Of a stretch of DNA of 6,219 bases, positions 1 to 6,094 are shown piece after piece. Below the pieces are notes generated by a model. It made no database searches, was not told the origin of the DNA, and was given only the letters and a program-made list of their open reading frames with translations. The stretch comes from Rhizobium sp. Q54 (GTDB taxonomy: Bacteria; Pseudomonadota; Alphaproteobacteria; SMXS01), in assembly GCA_945872035.1 (NCBI GenBank), contig CAMBYA010000150.1:1-6219 (forward strand), in the 5' to 3' direction. Position 1 is the stretch's first letter, and the number at the start of each line of letters is the position of its first letter. The translations under genes were made by a program, and so were the position numbers.

Positions 1-1605
1 GGCGCACAGATCGCGGCCTATGGCGGCGTTGGCGGCGAGTGGGTGCCGTACAAGCGCATCCCGGTCAACCTGGTGAAGGCGGTGCTCGCCATCGAGGACC
101 GGCGCTTCTACACCCACGAAGGCGTGGACTTCTGGGGCGTGGTGCGCGCCGTGGTGGTCAATCTGCGCAGCGGCGACGTCAAGCAGGGCGGCTCGACGCT
201 GACCCAGCAGCTTGCCAAGAACATGTTCCTGACGCCGGACAAGACCGCCAAGCGCAAGATCCAGGAAGCCATGCTCGCCTACGCGCTCGAGCGCCGGCTC
301 AGTAAGGAGCAGATTCTCGAGCAGTATCTCAACCGGGTGTATTTCGGCGCCGGCGCCTATGGTGTCGAGGCCGCCTCGCGGCGCTATTTCGCCAAGGAGG
401 TGCAGGACGTGACCCTGTCCGAGGCCGCCATGCTGGCCGGCCTGCTCAAGGCGCCCTCCAGATACTCGCCGCTCACCGACCCGAAGGCCGCCGCCGCGCG
501 CACCCGGCAGGTGCTCGATGCCATGGTCGACGCCGAATTCCTGACCGAAGTCCAGCGCCGCGCCGCCGCCATGCCCAAGATCGCGTCGCGCTCGGCTGGC
601 GACAGCGCACGCTACTTCACCGACTGGATCATGTCCGAACTGCCGCAATATGTGGGCGAGCCGACCAGCGACCTTTCGGTGCGCACCACCTTCGAGCCCG
701 GGCTGCAATTCTCGGCGCAGCAGGCGCTGACCGCCGCGCTGGAGAAGGGCGGCGCCGACGGCAACGTCAGCCAGGGCGCCATCGTGGTGATGACTCCGGC
801 GGGCGAGGTGCGCGCCATGGTCGGCGGCCGCGACTACCAGCAGAGCGAGTTCAACCGCGCGTTGCGGGCGCTGCGCCAGCCGGGCTCGGCATTCAAGCTG
901 TTCGTCTACCTGGCCGGCTTCGAGGCGGGTTACGATCCGAATTCGGTGATGCGCGATTCCCCGGTCATTCTCGATGGCTGGCAGCCGCAGAACTACAACG
1001 AGGAATTTCGCGGCCCGGTCACGCTGCGCACCGCCTTCGCCGATTCCATCAACACGGTGGCGGTGAAACTGGCCAATGCCGCCGACCAGTCGACCGTGGT
1101 CGAGGCGGCGCGCCGGCTCGGCATCACAACGCCGCTCAGCACCCTGCCCAGCGTCTCGCTCGGTGTTACCGAGGTTCGGCTGATCGAACTGACCGGCGCC
1201 TATGCCGCCATCGCCAATGGCGGCTACGAGGCGCGTCCCTACGCGATTCTCGAGGTACGCGACGCCGATGGCGACAAGGTGTTCAGGCGGAAGGAGACCC
1301 GCGAGCGGGTCGTCGCTCAGCAGCAGGTCGACCAGCTCGACGAACTGATGCGCGCCGTGGTGTCCTATGGCACCGGCACGGGCGCCCGTCTGCCCAACCA
1401 CGTCGCCGCCGGCAAGACCGGCACCAGCCAGGAATGGCGCAACGCCTGGTTCGTCGGCTACACTGACCAATACGTCGGCGGCGTCTGGCTCGGCAACGAC
1501 GACAACTCGCCGATGAACCATGTGGCCGGCGGCGGCATGCCGGCCAGGATCTGGCGCGACCTGATGGTGCGCGCCGACAAGGTGAAGACCGGCGAGGCCA
1601 ACTGA
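1..1605 (+). CDS. Class A penicillin-binding protein (PBP1A-like), 5' partial
   Basis: Bifunctional peptidoglycan synthase: it polymerises lipid II glycan strands and cross-links their peptides on the outer face of the inner membrane. The frame is open from base 1, so the start lies upstream; the GTG at 43 is internal. About 534 residues are visible, and the usual cytoplasmic tail and membrane anchor are missing. The glycosyltransferase 51 domain comes first, with the EDRRFYTHEG motif and catalytic Glu at visible residue 32, then GGSTLTQQLAKN and the RKIQEA, LERRLSKEQILEQYLN and AAMLAGLLKAPSRYSP blocks. The transpeptidase domain follows, with SxxK (GSAFK, Ser296 and Lys299), SxN (SIN, Ser349) and KTGTS (from Lys472). 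All catalytic motifs seen are intact. The protein ends soon after the transpeptidase fold, with no extra C-terminal domain. Family assignment is firm; the PBP1A versus other class A subtype is not. Confidence 0.95.
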   Translation, partial: GAQIAAYGGVGGEWVPYKRIPVNLVKAVLAIEDRRFYTHEGVDFWGVVRAVVVNLRSGDVKQGGSTLTQQLAKNMFLTPDKTAKRKIQEAMLAYALERRLSKEQILEQYLNRVYFGAGAYGVEAASRRYFAKEVQDVTLSEAAMLAGLLKAPSRYSPLTDPKAAAARTRQVLDAMVDAEFLTEVQRRAAAMPKIASRSAGDSARYFTDWIMSELPQYVGEPTSDLSVRTTFEPGLQFSAQQALTAALEKGGADGNVSQGAIVVMTPAGEVRAMVGGRDYQQSEFNRALRALRQPGSAFKLFVYLAGFEAGYDPNSVMRDSPVILDGWQPQNYNEEFRGPVTLRTAFADSINTVAVKLANAADQSTVVEAARRLGITTPLSTLPSVSLGVTEVRLIELTGAYAAIANGGYEARPYAILEVRDADGDKVFRRKETRERVVAQQQVDQLDELMRAVVSYGTGTGARLPNHVAAGKTGTSQEWRNAWFVGYTDQYVGGVWLGNDDNSPMNHVAGGGMPARIWRDLMVRADKVKTGEAN

Positions 1606-1670
1606 GCCTGTTGCGCGCCTCCCGCCGATAACCGACAGTGCGGAAGTCCCCGTGGCTTCCGGACGAGCCG

Positions 1671-2663
1671 ATGACCGAATTCGATCGACGCGCACTCAGC
1701 CTGCCGGCCTCGGCGGCGCCCGCGCTGATGGTCGTCATCGACACCGAGGAGGAGTTCGACTGGGCCGGCCCGTTCGGCCGGGCGGGCCATTCGATAGACG
1801 CGATCGACGATCTGGGCCGGGCGCAGGATCTGTTCGAGCAATTCGGCATCGTGCCGGTCTATGCCGTCGACTATCCGGTGGCCGACCATCCTGACCGGGC
1901 GGCGGCGCTGCGCGGCTGGATCGCCGGCGGCAGGGCGGTCCTCGCCGCCCAGCTCCATAGCTGGGTGACGCCGCCTTTCGACGAGCCGCTCAGCCGCCGC
2001 AATTCCTACCAGGGCAACCTGCCGCCTTTGCTGGAGCGGGCCAAGCTGGAAGCGCTCGTCGCGCGGGTCACCGACAGCTTCGGCGTGCGGCCGCTGATTC
2101 ACAAGGCGGGGCGTTACGGCATCGGCCCGGCCACGCCCGGCATCATCGCCGGGCTGGGCTTCGAGATCGACCTCAGCATCTGCCCCAGCTTCGACGGCCG
2201 CCGTGACGGCGGTCCTGACCACACGCGCTATTCGGCCGACCCATTCCGCTTCGGGCCGGGCCGCCGGCTGCTGGAGCTGCCGTCGACGGCCGGGTATTGC
2301 GGCATGCTGGCGCCGATCGGCAACCCGCTGCATGGCCTGGTCGCCTCGCCGCCGCTGGAGCGGGCGCGGTTGAAGGCCGCGTTCTCGCGGCTGGGCCTGC
2401 TCGAGCGCATCCGGCTGTCGCCGGAGGGCCATTCGCTGGCCGACCTGAAGCGGCTGACACGCAAGCTGCTGGCCGACGGCACGCGGGTGCTGACCTTCAG
2501 CTTCCACAGTCCGTCGCTGCGGCCGGGTTGCACGCCGTATGTAAAAACCAAAGACGATCTGACAAAATTGCTCGGGACGTGCCGTGCCTATTTCGAGTTT
2601 TTCAAGGAAGAGGTCGGTGGCCGGTTCTCGACGCCGTTTCAGGTCCGCGACGAGTTCGACTAG
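1671..2663 (+). CDS. WalW-type polysaccharide deacetylase family protein
   Basis: Predicted 330-residue carbohydrate esterase-fold protein. Visible signs are the strand-plus-acid block MVVIDTEEEFDW (Asp24), QLHSWVTPPFDE with His96, the HKAGRYGIG block near residue 144, and the C-terminal TFSFHSPSLRPGCTPYV block with His279. This order is what I recall for the WalW branch of the polysaccharide deacetylase superfamily, whose exact substrate is not established. There is no signal peptide, which suggests a cytoplasmic protein or a glycan-precursor role. I chose ATG 1671, preceded by GGACGAG, over the in-frame GTG at 1638, which has no ribosome-binding site and would add 11 unconserved-looking residues. 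It lies 65 bases after the penicillin-binding protein on the same strand and may share its transcript. GC content falls in the last 120 bases, but the protein appears complete. Confidence 0.82.
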   Translation: MTEFDRRALSLPASAAPALMVVIDTEEEFDWAGPFGRAGHSIDAIDDLGRAQDLFEQFGIVPVYAVDYPVADHPDRAAALRGWIAGGRAVLAAQLHSWVTPPFDEPLSRRNSYQGNLPPLLERAKLEALVARVTDSFGVRPLIHKAGRYGIGPATPGIIAGLGFEIDLSICPSFDGRRDGGPDHTRYSADPFRFGPGRRLLELPSTAGYCGMLAPIGNPLHGLVASPPLERARLKAAFSRLGLLERIRLSPEGHSLADLKRLTRKLLADGTRVLTFSFHSPSLRPGCTPYVKTKDDLTKLLGTCRAYFEFFKEEVGGRFSTPFQVRDEFD

Positions 2664-2858
2664 AGGTTCGGGACAATGCGCCACTATCATCGATTTCGCG
2701 GCGGTCGCCAATTAACTGCACGGTCACCGGAATCCTGCGTGGCCTCTGTGGATGACCAATATAAGACGCAGCAGAAATCAGCAAAGTTTACGTTCGTTAA
2801 GACGATAATCGATCGGGCTAAGGATGAGTATTGCTCGTTGCCATCAATGGGAGGAAGT
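2664..2858. other. Low-GC intergenic stretch, start of an atypical island
   Basis: No gene or clear signal is recognised here. Composition drops visibly against the flanking genes, with A/T-rich runs such as those around 2757-2815. An open frame crosses it (2676-2909), but its translation resembles nothing I know and most of it lacks a plausible start. No convincing -35/-10 pair, terminator with a T-run, or insertion-sequence end was found. Confidence 0.5.
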
Positions 2859-2909
2859 ATGACGGCGGGGACCTATAGACTTGTAGGTGGCGGCTATCAA
2901 TGTCCCTGA
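2859..2909 (+). CDS. Possible 16-residue leader or frameshifted gene start
   Basis: A short frame, MTAGTYRLVGGGYQCP, begins at ATG 2859 just after a good Shine-Dalgarno-like GGGAGGA (2849-2855). It stops at TGA 2907-2909, which overlaps an ATG (2909-2911) in the frame of the next ORF. It could be a leader peptide coupled to that ORF. It could also be the true N-terminus of the same protein, broken by a frameshift. No homology is recognised, and it may be chance. Confidence 0.2.
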   Translation: MTAGTYRLVGGGYQCP

Positions 2910-3112
2910 TGTTCGCGGTTATCGGTGGGAACTTGAGTGGGGATTTTGGGGCGTACCGGGCGGGCGTCACTGGCACACTCATTGATAATTCCGGCGTTAA
3001 TCCTCGTTTCAATGGAGTCAGCGGAGCAAGGTGCGCGAGAGGTGGGACGAGTATTAGCGCTAATGTGACTCTCCGGGGTGGCTCATTTCAAATTCTACCG
3101 AGCGGCAAATAA
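2900..3112 (+). CDS. Hypothetical 70-residue glycine-rich protein
   Basis: I do not recognise this protein. It starts at ATG 2900, with AGGTGG (2885-2890) nine bases upstream; ATG 2909 is an alternative start. The product is rich in Gly, Ser, Asn and Thr, has one Cys and no clear membrane helix, and looks like a short beta-rich or secreted-protein fragment. A weakly hydrophobic N-terminus (MSLMFAVIGGN) is too short for a standard signal peptide. Its TAA stop (3110-3112) overlaps the ATG of the next small gene in a TAATG arrangement, which favours coding and translational coupling. Codon use is much less GC-rich than in the neighbours. It may be a remnant of a larger gene frameshifted near 2905. 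Real expression is uncertain. Confidence 0.3.
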   Translation: MSLMFAVIGGNLSGDFGAYRAGVTGTLIDNSGVNPRFNGVSGARCARGGTSISANVTLRGGSFQILPSGK

Positions 3113-3372
3113 TGATTCCCTCGCTCAAGGTTGCGCGTGTGTCGGTGAGATTAGGTGCTTTTCTCGTAGTCATTATGTTTGCAGAATATATTGCTTTTCG
3201 AACACTTTTTACAATAATTCCCGTTCCCTTCATATTCATCCCGCTTTTCACTATTTAGTGCCGAAACTGTAAGACGCCCATTTATGACAACCGAATTGCT
3301 CCCTACGTCCAAGGGTACGATCTGAAAGTGCTGGAAAAATGTCCAGTCTGTGGGGAGGCGATGTTGCCGTAA
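3112..3372 (+). pseudogene. Membrane-anchored zinc-ribbon protein split by in-frame TAG
   Basis: The frame from ATG 3112 gives 48 residues: a basic start (MIPSLKVARVSVRLG), then two closely spaced hydrophobic segments at about residues 15-28 and 32-48 (AFLVVIMFAEYIAF and LFTIIPVPFIFIPLFTI). TAG follows at 3256-3258. Read on in the same frame, the next codons encode CRNCKTPIYDNR, then about 20 residues, then KCPVCGEAMLP and TAA at 3370-3372. Two CxxC knuckles 24 residues apart (first Cys to first Cys) are a classic zinc ribbon. A hydrophobic N-terminus with a C-terminal zinc ribbon is a known small-protein layout, so the two halves very probably form one gene of 86 codons plus stop. The TAG could be a disabling mutation, a sequencing error, or a readthrough codon. 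Hand-counted GC over 3111-3250 is 57 of 140, far below the flanking genes. Its exact function is unknown. Confidence 0.6.
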
Positions 3373-3402
3373 GGAAGAGTGACGAGACCGTTGGTCTCCA
3401 GC

Positions 3403-3450
3403 CTTTCCCCGTTAACGCCAATGGCACTTGCTCATTGAACGGGGCAAAAG
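3403..3450. terminator. Imperfect long hairpin between convergent genes
   Basis: Outer arms CCCCGTT (3407-3413) and AACGGGG (3438-3444) pair exactly. CTTT (3403-3406) pairs with AAAG (3447-3450) across a two-base bulge, and inner arms CAATG (3419-3423) and CATTG (3433-3437) close a nine-base loop. A smaller dyad, GAGACC-GTT-GGTCTC, lies at 3384-3398. Both sit between the plus-strand small genes and the minus-strand YcgN gene, where a two-way terminator would be expected. Neither has a T-tract, so the terminator role is an inference. Confidence 0.35.
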
Positions 3451-3460
3451 CACAGATTGC

Positions 3461-3495
3461 GCGGCGCGGCGCGGCGCGGCGCGGCGCGGAGCGGA
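3461..3495. repeat. Pentanucleotide tandem repeat (GCGGC)5(GCGGA)2
   Basis: Five exact GCGGC units (3461-3485) are followed by two GCGGA units (3486-3495). The tract ends three bases before the stop codon of the minus-strand YcgN gene. It is non-coding there and marks the abrupt change from the low-GC island back to high GC. Such a simple repeat can slip in replication, so its copy number may vary between strains. Confidence 0.85.
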
Positions 3496-3498
3496 GCC

Positions 3499-3939
3499 CT
3501 ACAGCTCCCAGTCGACCAGATGCATGAACAGGTCGTCGGCGTCGCGCTCGGAGACCGCTTTGCCCCGCACCGAGATGCCGGCCTTGTGCACGCTGTCGGG
3601 ATCGCCCGACACCAGCGGGTGCCACCACTCCAGGTCCTTGCCTTCGGCGAGCCGGCGGTAGGCGCAGCTCCTCGGCATCCAGGTGAGCATGGAGACGTTT
3701 TCGGGCGTCAGGATCTGGCAGTCGGGCACCAGGCGCTTGCGCTCGGCGTATTTCGTACAGCTGCAGGCCTCCATGTCGAGCAGGCGGCAGCAGACATTGG
3801 TCTGGGCGATCTCGCCGGTGTCCTCGTCCTCCAGCTTGTGCAGGCAGCAGCGGGCGCAGCCGTCGCACAGGGATTCCCACTGCTCGCGGCTCATCTCCGC
3901 CATCGGCACGGTCTTCCAGAAGGGCGGTGTTCCGCTCAT
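3499..3939 (-). CDS. YcgN/UPF0260-family cysteine cluster protein
   Basis: A 146-residue protein of the YcgN (UPF0260) family, close to the usual family length of about 150. It carries the hallmark CDGCARCC cluster (Cys25, 28, 31, 32), then CC at 50-51, CSC at 59-61, Cys74 and Cys92. That is ten cysteines in all, consistent with metal binding, likely zinc or iron-sulfur. Other family-like blocks are [20 protein letters not shown] at the N-terminus and the C-terminal [10 protein letters not shown]. There is no signal peptide, so it is probably cytoplasmic. The biochemical function of the family is not established. Its ATG overlaps the stop of the upstream SCO gene in an ATGA junction, indicating translational coupling. 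The stop lies beside a pentanucleotide repeat. Confidence 0.93.
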   Translation of the reverse strand: MSGTPPFWKTVPMAEMSREQWESLCDGCARCCLHKLEDEDTGEIAQTNVCCRLLDMEACSCTKYAERKRLVPDCQILTPENVSMLTWMPRSCAYRRLAEGKDLEWWHPLVSGDPDSVHKAGISVRGKAVSERDADDLFMHLVDWEL

Positions 3940-4538
3940 GTCCGGTCCGGGTCCAGCAGGTCCTTCAGCGCCCTGGCGATGTCGGCGCCCGAGGTGCCCG
4001 CATCGAAGTGGCGGATATACCGGCCCTGGCAGTCCATCAGGTAGACGTAGCCGGAATGGTTCATGGTGTAGGCGTCCGGCGCGTCGGGCGGCACTTCCTT
4101 GGAATAGAAGATCCGGTAGGCGCCGGCTGCCTTGGCCACCTGCTCGGCGGTGCCGGTCAGGCCGATGAAGGACGGGTGGAAGCTGGTGAGATACTTGCCC
4201 ATGGCGTCCGGCGTGTCGCGTTCGGGATCGATGGTGATGAACACCGGCGTGAATTTGGCCGCGTCCGGCCCCATCGCGTCGAGCGCGCCGCTGATGTTCT
4301 GCAATTCGGTGGGGCAGATGTCGGGGCAGTAGGTGAAGCCGAAATAGACGATGCGGTACTTGCCCTTCAGCGTCTCGTCGGTGACCGCCTTGCCGGCCTG
4401 GTCGGTCAACTCGAACGCGCCGCCGATGGGCACGCCGGCGTCGCCCTTGCGCGCGCAGTCGCTGTCGCCGCAGCCGGACAGCGGAACGGCGCCGCCCAGC
4501 AGCAGCAGGGAGAGGGCCATGGGGATCAGCAGTCGCAT
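3936..4538 (-). CDS. SCO1/SenC family copper-binding lipoprotein
   Basis: A 200-residue thioredoxin-fold protein that, by family, delivers copper to or reduces the CuA site of cytochrome c oxidase in the periplasm. The start at 4538 gives a lipoprotein signal: [18 protein letters not shown], then lipobox LSGC with the acylated Cys at residue 23. The copper site is intact: CPDIC (Cys71 and Cys75) after YFGFTY, plus the distal His161 in the [11 protein letters not shown] block. The [10 protein letters not shown] segment near residue 101 is typical. Much longer upstream extensions of the frame overlap the divergent ankyrin gene antisense and lack protein-like sequence, so they are rejected. It is the first gene of a two-gene operon with the YcgN-family gene. 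No oxidase gene is in view, so its partner is inferred only. A second Cys at 28, five residues after the lipid anchor, is a minor oddity. Confidence 0.95.
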   Translation of the reverse strand: MRLLIPMALSLLLLGGAVPLSGCGDSDCARKGDAGVPIGGAFELTDQAGKAVTDETLKGKYRIVYFGFTYCPDICPTELQNISGALDAMGPDAAKFTPVFITIDPERDTPDAMGKYLTSFHPSFIGLTGTAEQVAKAAGAYRIFYSKEVPPDAPDAYTMNHSGYVYLMDCQGRYIRHFDAGTSGADIARALKDLLDPDRT

Positions 4539-4640
4539 GCGGCCGGGTTCCAAAGCGGGTCGGGTTGGTTTAGGGTCGGCACAGGTCGTGGCCTGCGCCC
4601 TATATATAGGTTGGCGGGCCAACACGGAAGGATGACGGGC
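4539..4640. promoter_or_regulatory. Divergent promoter region with two adjacent dyads
   Basis: This gap separates the SCO operon (minus) from the ankyrin gene (plus) and must serve both. It contains a perfect 12-base palindrome CCTATATATAGG (4599-4610), whose TATATA can be read as a -10 element on either strand. Immediately next is TTGGC-GG-GCCAA (4611-4622), an operator-like dyad. Two GGGTCGG copies lie 16 bases apart (4557-4563 and 4573-4579). I find no strong -35 box in either direction, so exact start sites are not assigned. Confidence 0.5.
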
Positions 4641-5306
4641 ATGACGGGTTACTGGGGGCGCATCGGCGGCAGGTTGATCGTGACGGTCGCCGTGCTGTGC
4701 GTGTCGGCCGGCGCGGCAATGGCGCAGATGACGCCGGATGCCGAGTTCATCCGCAACATCCGCAAGAGCGACTACAGCAAGATTCTTCCCTACCTGGTCA
4801 ATGGCGGCAATCCGAACGGCCGCGAGTTCGACAGCACGCCGGCGTTGATGGTCGCGGTCGAAATCGGCGATGCCAGCCTGGTCAAGACGCTGCTGGAGTA
4901 CAAGGCGAACCCGGACCTGTCGAACCGTTCGACCGGCGAGACCGCGCTGATGCGCGCCGCCACCCAGAACGAACTCACGAGCGCCCAGCTGCTGGTCTAC
5001 TACAAGGCCGATATCGACGCGCCCGACAAGCAAGGCGAGACGGCGCTGATCAAGGCGGTGCGCGCCAAGGCCGAAGACATCGTCGCGCTGCTGGTCAGCG
5101 TCGGCGCCGAGGTCGACCTGGCGGACTACACCGGCATGACGCCGCTGGACCACGCGCGGCGCATCGGCAACCAGCGCATCGTCAAGATCCTCGAGGCACC
5201 GCCGCCTGCGCCTGTCGCGCCGGCCGTGCCGGCGACGCCGGTCATCGACGCGCCGCCCGCCAAGCCCGAGGCGCCGGCGCCCGTATCGGCGCCCCCGACG
5301 AAATAG
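4641..5306 (+). CDS. Exported ankyrin-repeat protein
   Basis: A 221-residue protein with a Sec-type signal: Arg-containing start, hydrophobic core LIVTVAVLCVSAGAA and probable cleavage after AMA at residue 28. The mature part is about four ankyrin repeats, roughly residues 33-185. Repeat hallmarks include STPALMVAVEIGDASLVKTL, GETALMRAATQNE, QGETALIKAVRAKAEDIVAL and GMTPLDHARRIGNQRIVKIL. It ends in a Pro/Ala-rich tail (residues 187-219) that looks disordered. The start is ATG 4641 because GGAAGG (4626-4631) then sits nine bases upstream; for ATG 4632 the same site would touch the start codon. Ankyrin repeats mediate protein binding; the partner is unknown, and the location is probably periplasmic. 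It lies divergent to the SCO gene and eight bases upstream of the phosphatase gene. Confidence 0.88.
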   Translation: MTGYWGRIGGRLIVTVAVLCVSAGAAMAQMTPDAEFIRNIRKSDYSKILPYLVNGGNPNGREFDSTPALMVAVEIGDASLVKTLLEYKANPDLSNRSTGETALMRAATQNELTSAQLLVYYKADIDAPDKQGETALIKAVRAKAEDIVALLVSVGAEVDLADYTGMTPLDHARRIGNQRIVKILEAPPPAPVAPAVPATPVIDAPPAKPEAPAPVSAPPTK

Positions 5307-5314
5307 GCGCGGAA

Positions 5315-6088
5315 GTGTTCGGGCTGTTCGGCAAGCGGCGCAAGTTCTGCCAGGTTCCGGAGCGAACCTGCGTCTATGCCATCGGCGATATCCATGGCCG
5401 GGCCGACCTGCTTGACCTGGTTCTGGAGAAGATCCTGGTCCATGCCGCCCGGTATGACGGCTTCCGCAAGGTGCTGATCACGCTGGGCGACTACGTGGAT
5501 CGGGGTGCGGACAGCAAAGGTGTCATCGACCGGCTGCTGGCGCCGCCCCCCGGGTTCGAGACCGTTTATCTGATGGGAAACCACGAAGATCTGATGCTGC
5601 GCTTCCTGGCCCAGCCGGCGGATGGCGGCGTCTGGTTCCAGAACGGCGGCCAGGCGGCCATGGAAAGCTACGGCATCCCGGTCGACGGCTGGGACGTGGA
5701 CCGTGCCAAGGCGTTGCGCGACGCGCTGGCCGACGTGCTTCCGCCTGCCCATCTGGCTTTCCTGCGCGGGCTGGCAATGCAGCACACCGAGGGCGACTAC
5801 GTGTTCGTACATGCCGGCGTGAAACCGGGCGTGCCGCTGCGCCGGCAGGATCCGGAAGATCTGATGTGGATCAGGGATGAATTCCTGCGGTCGACCAAGG
5901 ATCACGGCAAGGTCGTGGTCCACGGCCATTCCGTGGCGTTCAAGCCCGAGGAATTTCCGTCCTCGGACCGGCCGAGTCGAATCGGCATCGACACCGGCGC
6001 CTATGCGACGGAACAACTCACCTGCCTGGCGCTGGTCGGCGCCATGCGGTCATGGATCCATACGGAGCAGGACCCGAGATTCGCCTAG
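5315..6088 (+). CDS. PPP-family metallophosphatase (serine/threonine phosphatase-like)
   Basis: A 257-residue calcineurin-like phosphoesterase of the bacterial PPP type. All signature motifs are present in order: GDIHGR (Asp25, His27), GDYVDRG (Asp59 to Gly64), GNHE (Asn89, His90), HAG (His166) and VVHGHS (His203, His205). These residues bind the two metal ions and the phosphate. Family members hydrolyse phosphoserine/threonine, diadenosine polyphosphates or related esters, so the substrate is open. The start is taken as GTG 5315, the first plausible codon after the ankyrin stop, with a purine-rich GCGGAA directly before it; it places the GD.HG motif near residue 25, as usual. The frame extends further upstream only as a shadow of the ankyrin gene. 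No signal peptide or membrane segment is seen. It is probably co-transcribed with the ankyrin gene. Confidence 0.93.
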   Translation: MFGLFGKRRKFCQVPERTCVYAIGDIHGRADLLDLVLEKILVHAARYDGFRKVLITLGDYVDRGADSKGVIDRLLAPPPGFETVYLMGNHEDLMLRFLAQPADGGVWFQNGGQAAMESYGIPVDGWDVDRAKALRDALADVLPPAHLAFLRGLAMQHTEGDYVFVHAGVKPGVPLRRQDPEDLMWIRDEFLRSTKDHGKVVVHGHSVAFKPEEFPSSDRPSRIGIDTGAYATEQLTCLALVGAMRSWIHTEQDPRFA

Positions 6089-6093
6089 GCGAA
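6080..6093. other. 14-base perfect palindrome at convergent gene ends
   Basis: TTCGCCTAGGCGAA spans the stop of the phosphatase gene and reaches to one base before the stop codon of the convergent gene. It reads the same on both strands. With no loop and no T-run, it is a weak candidate for a two-way terminator. Confidence 0.3.
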
Positions 6094-6094
6094 C

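Noticed and set aside
1458..2711. 417-codon minus-strand frame opposite the WalW-like gene
   Set aside because: Low-complexity Arg/Gln/Ala-rich translation typical of high-GC antisense frames; the plus strand has clear motifs.
2676..2858. Upstream part of the 77-codon frame as a real gene
   Set aside because: No good ribosome-binding site at ATG 2676, no recognisable motif, and a frame this short is expected by chance in low-GC DNA.
3053..3064. Perfect palindrome ATTAGCGCTAAT as an operator
   Set aside because: It lies inside the 70-residue frame, far from any likely promoter, and a lone 12-base palindrome can arise by chance.
3461..3495. Possible CRISPR-like repeat
   Set aside because: Units are five bases with no spacers; it is a simple tandem repeat.
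3251..3880. 209-codon minus-strand frame across the YcgN gene and the low-GC island
   Set aside because: It is antisense-frame shadow of the YcgN gene over most of its length; its Arg/Pro/Ala-rich translation has no domain signs and it runs through the pentanucleotide repeat.
3927..4640. Upstream extension of the ankyrin frame over the SCO gene
   Set aside because: The extension is antisense to the SCO gene; a signal peptide and Shine-Dalgarno site place the true start at 4641.
4539..5153. Upstream extension of the SCO frame into the ankyrin gene
   Set aside because: The lipoprotein signal starting at 4538 fixes the true start; the extension is antisense to ankyrin coding sequence.
5126..6016. 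296-codon minus-strand frame opposite the phosphatase
   Set aside because: Overlaps a gene with all PPP motifs intact and has no recognisable motifs itself.
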